Shown in pieces: positions 61,732 to 64,000 of a DNA stretch of 64,000 nt (position 1 is the stretch's first letter; each line of letters begins with the position of its first letter). Origin of the DNA: Escallonia rubra (taxonomy: Eukaryota; Streptophyta; Magnoliopsida; Escalloniales; Escalloniaceae); NCBI GenBank assembly GCA_033065855.1, contig JAVXUO010001335.1:248001-312000 (forward strand), written 5' to 3'. Made by a program: the position numbers and the translations under genes. Below the pieces are notes generated by a model, which was not told the origin of the DNA, did no database searches, and worked only from the letters and a program-made list of their open reading frames with translations.

Positions 61732-62932
61732 GGGTAAATTACACTAAACACCCCTGAGGTTTTACGTAATTACACTCCACTACCGCTATCTTTAAAAATT
61801 ACACTCCGACCCCCCGAGGTTTGTACCCGCATTACACACAACTACACGCATTTAACGGCAGGCCCAACTCCGTGAAAAGATTCCCTGACACATTACTTTA
61901 TGCAATTTTCATACCCAAAATACCCCTGAGGGAGTGAAAGATTTCAAACCCTAATTTTGTTTTGAAAACCCCTAATTTAAAAATTAGGGTTTTGACCTTC
62001 TTCCTTTACCTTTCAATCCCTCTTCCAGAACCCCAGCTCCCAATTTTTTCAGAACCAGCACACTGCAGCCACTAGCCAAGTTCCAGACATGTGTCACCTT
62101 CATCGGAACTGTGCCTCGATCTACGGTATCCATTCCGGCACCGGTAACCCACCTTTTTCGGCCATCTCATCACTGCCTGTCCCCTGATAACCCCAGAAGC
62201 CCCTCACAACCGCCGATCAACCACCATCGGAATCACCGGACGACACATCAGCGTTACCAGACCACACCATCTTCAATCGGGAGCAGGATCAACCCTAGGA
62301 CCCTCCCAAACAACTTTAATCAGAGGAAACTACCTTCAATCAAAAACCTGCACGAACACCTAGGCCCCTTACGACAGAATCTAGATCGAAACCACCTAAA
62401 AGCACAACTAACAATCGGCAATCAAACCCAACCAACCTTTCTAGGGCAAAGGGGGAAGGGGAAACAAAAAAACCCTAGTAGAAAAGCCTTGCCCTAGACT
62501 CACCGTCCAACTCTAACCCACAGACCAACCCCGACGGCAAAAAAACCTACACCCTAAACCACCAGCTCCCAATTTTTCCTACAGCTGACGACGCTGGCCG
62601 GATTCGCGTTGCTGTTGCTGGGGATTTCAATGGCGCTGATGCTGTGCGGATCGGTGACCTTCTTTATCGGGTTCACGTGGTAGGGGCGATTGGCGGGGTG
62701 GTGGTCGGGCTGGCGATGGCAAGGTGGGGGAAGAGAGAGAGAGAGAGAGAGAGAGTAAAGTTTTCCTCCAAAATTTCAAGAAAACAGTCTGAGGGGCATT
62801 CACGTCTTTTCGCATTACACCATTAACATTGTAAGAGAAAAAGTTACTTTTTGAGCTGAGTGTAATTTTTAAAGATAGCGGTAGTGGAGTTTAATTATGT
62901 AAAACCTCAGGGATGTTTAGTGTAATTTATCC
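61732..62932. mobile_element. Non-autonomous MULE with 9-bp TSD and a possible captured exon
   Basis: Termini GGGTAAATTACACTAAACAC and the inverted GGATAAATTACACTAAACAT delimit 1201 bp with TIRs of about 100 bp (CCTGAGGTTTTAC; CTACCGCTATCTTTAAAAAT). An exact duplication TTAAAAGAA flanks it (61723-61731 and 62933-62941). The GC-rich interior contains, after an intron-like CTACAG, a frame reading LTTLAGFALLLLGISMALML then CGSVTFFIGF (from about 62584), which looks like one transmembrane exon of a small plant membrane protein. No transposase. Confidence 0.92.
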
Positions 62933-62941
62933 TTAAAAGAA

Positions 62942-64000
62942 TTTATTGCTAATGTGCCTTAGGCGTCGAAAGAATGCAAAAAATAGATATCTGCAAAAAA
63001 AATTAGGTTCCAGCCCAAATTTCTGCTTACACCTTTGGTGGGTAGACCCAGCCCAACATCACTCAAAGCCTTACAAGTAACGGGCTGGGCCGGGTTGGGA
63101 TTTCTGTACTCTAAATTTGGTCTAACTGAAAGTTTTTTAGCCCAATTTGATCAAAAAGAAGGTTCATCCCGAGTTGAGCAAATCGGGTTTTTATTTTATA
63201 GTTTTCGCGTTCTCTCTATTTTTTTTTTTTTGGGGGACAGAGTTTGTCGTGGCTAGGAGGTGGGAAGAATTACGTTCATTTGGCATGTTTTTGTACAATG
63301 AAAAAGGTGATTTCATTTTTGATACGTGAGAGAAGTCAAAACGATATGATCGCATTCCATATTCTGGTTGTTTGGCCATCTTAAGAGGATGCTGCAATTA
63401 TTTTTACAACTTAGCTTTGTGCGTACAAATAATTGTGAACAGAGTTTCAGGCAAGTCAAGCAAAAAATTGATTATACTCGTATAATAACATTAACAAATG
63501 GCAATGTTGACCATATAACATGAAGTGATGCATCTAAACAAGGGGTTCAGTTGTGTTCTCGTTGCAAAGAAGGAATGTAATGCTATGCTTCGAGAAAGTT
63601 GAAACGTTATGAAAAAAAATTATTGTATACATGATTTGAAGTCAACCACTGTTGTATTGCGCATTGCACAAATAGAAACATTAGTTCTATGAAGTCGTAT
63701 TTGAGACATATATCAATGGAAAAGTTCAAGATATCTATCTCCTTAAAAAAGAGTTGAATATGTGACAGTGAAGCTAGATTGGGTGACTTAATGACTATAA
63801 TTGCACTTCTTAGTACCATCTAGGTAGGCCTAATGTTTTAGTCGATATTGTGCAGAAAAAACTACAGTTTTGTAATTTCATTATCGACTAAAAGAAATTT
63901 ACAAAAGGATGTATGTAGGTGAAAGTCTCGAGGTATAAATTTGGATGTTTATATGGAAGTTTAAGAAATCATCCAAGTGTTGAAACCTGATTATTACTAA
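62942..64000. other. No gene seen at the right edge
   Basis: AT-rich sequence, no supported frame or element ends. Confidence 0.5.

Overview
The window is nuclear DNA from a flowering plant, most likely a eudicot. Support comes from two intron-rich single-copy plant genes with GT-AG introns (REC8/SYN1 and LPAT2), plant-type DNA transposons (MULE, hAT, CACTA) and a tRNA-derived SINE. I cannot name the species. Both host genes are on the minus strand, and most of the rest is transposon DNA of different ages.

Layout. 0-6.7 kb: a decayed MuDR-type MULE, split by a younger 1.9 kb non-autonomous MULE with a perfect 9-bp target duplication. 6.7-12.6 kb: a hAT-type MITE, a second dead MULE on the minus strand, a SINE with a 15-bp target duplication, and a GGACAC-rich element. 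12.6-17.1 kb: no gene that I can support. 17.1-23.8 kb: a complete 20-exon gene for the meiotic cohesin subunit REC8/SYN1 (640 codons; all exon phases join). 24.1-26.2 kb: another hAT-like element and a CACTA-type terminus. 26.6-31.06 kb: a FAR1-type MULE whose transposase has one in-frame stop. 31.14-40.16 kb: a 9.0 kb MULE with about 250-bp terminal inverted repeats. It carries an intact FAR1-type transposase, a plant-mobile-domain (PMD) gene running into a Ulp1-type protease, and a small B3 DNA-binding protein. 40.18-41.48 and 43.04-44.18 kb: two non-autonomous MULEs; the second is a Pack-MULE with fragments of two armadillo-repeat genes. 45.5-57.7 kb: a complete 11-exon LPAT2 gene (387 aa), its introns swollen by transposons and a tandem duplication. 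58-64 kb: mostly non-coding, with one more MULE.

How parts relate. REC8 and LPAT2 look functional and unrelated to each other. The most interesting unit is the 9.0 kb MULE. Its non-coding DNA holds about 20 copies of one palindrome, GTCCGCTACA-N3-TGTAGCGGAC, inside both TIRs and between its genes. The neighbouring FAR1-type MULE has its own array built on a related half-site (CCGCAACA instead of CCGCTACA), and both share a terminal GGGAGCYGATC and a GCCGTCCA/TGGACGGC hairpin near the end. I infer a self-recognition system in which element-encoded DNA-binding proteins (transposase, B3) have diverged together with their operator arrays. The PMD and Ulp1 functions may act on chromatin silencing or SUMO. 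All roles come from reading motifs; nothing was searched against a database.
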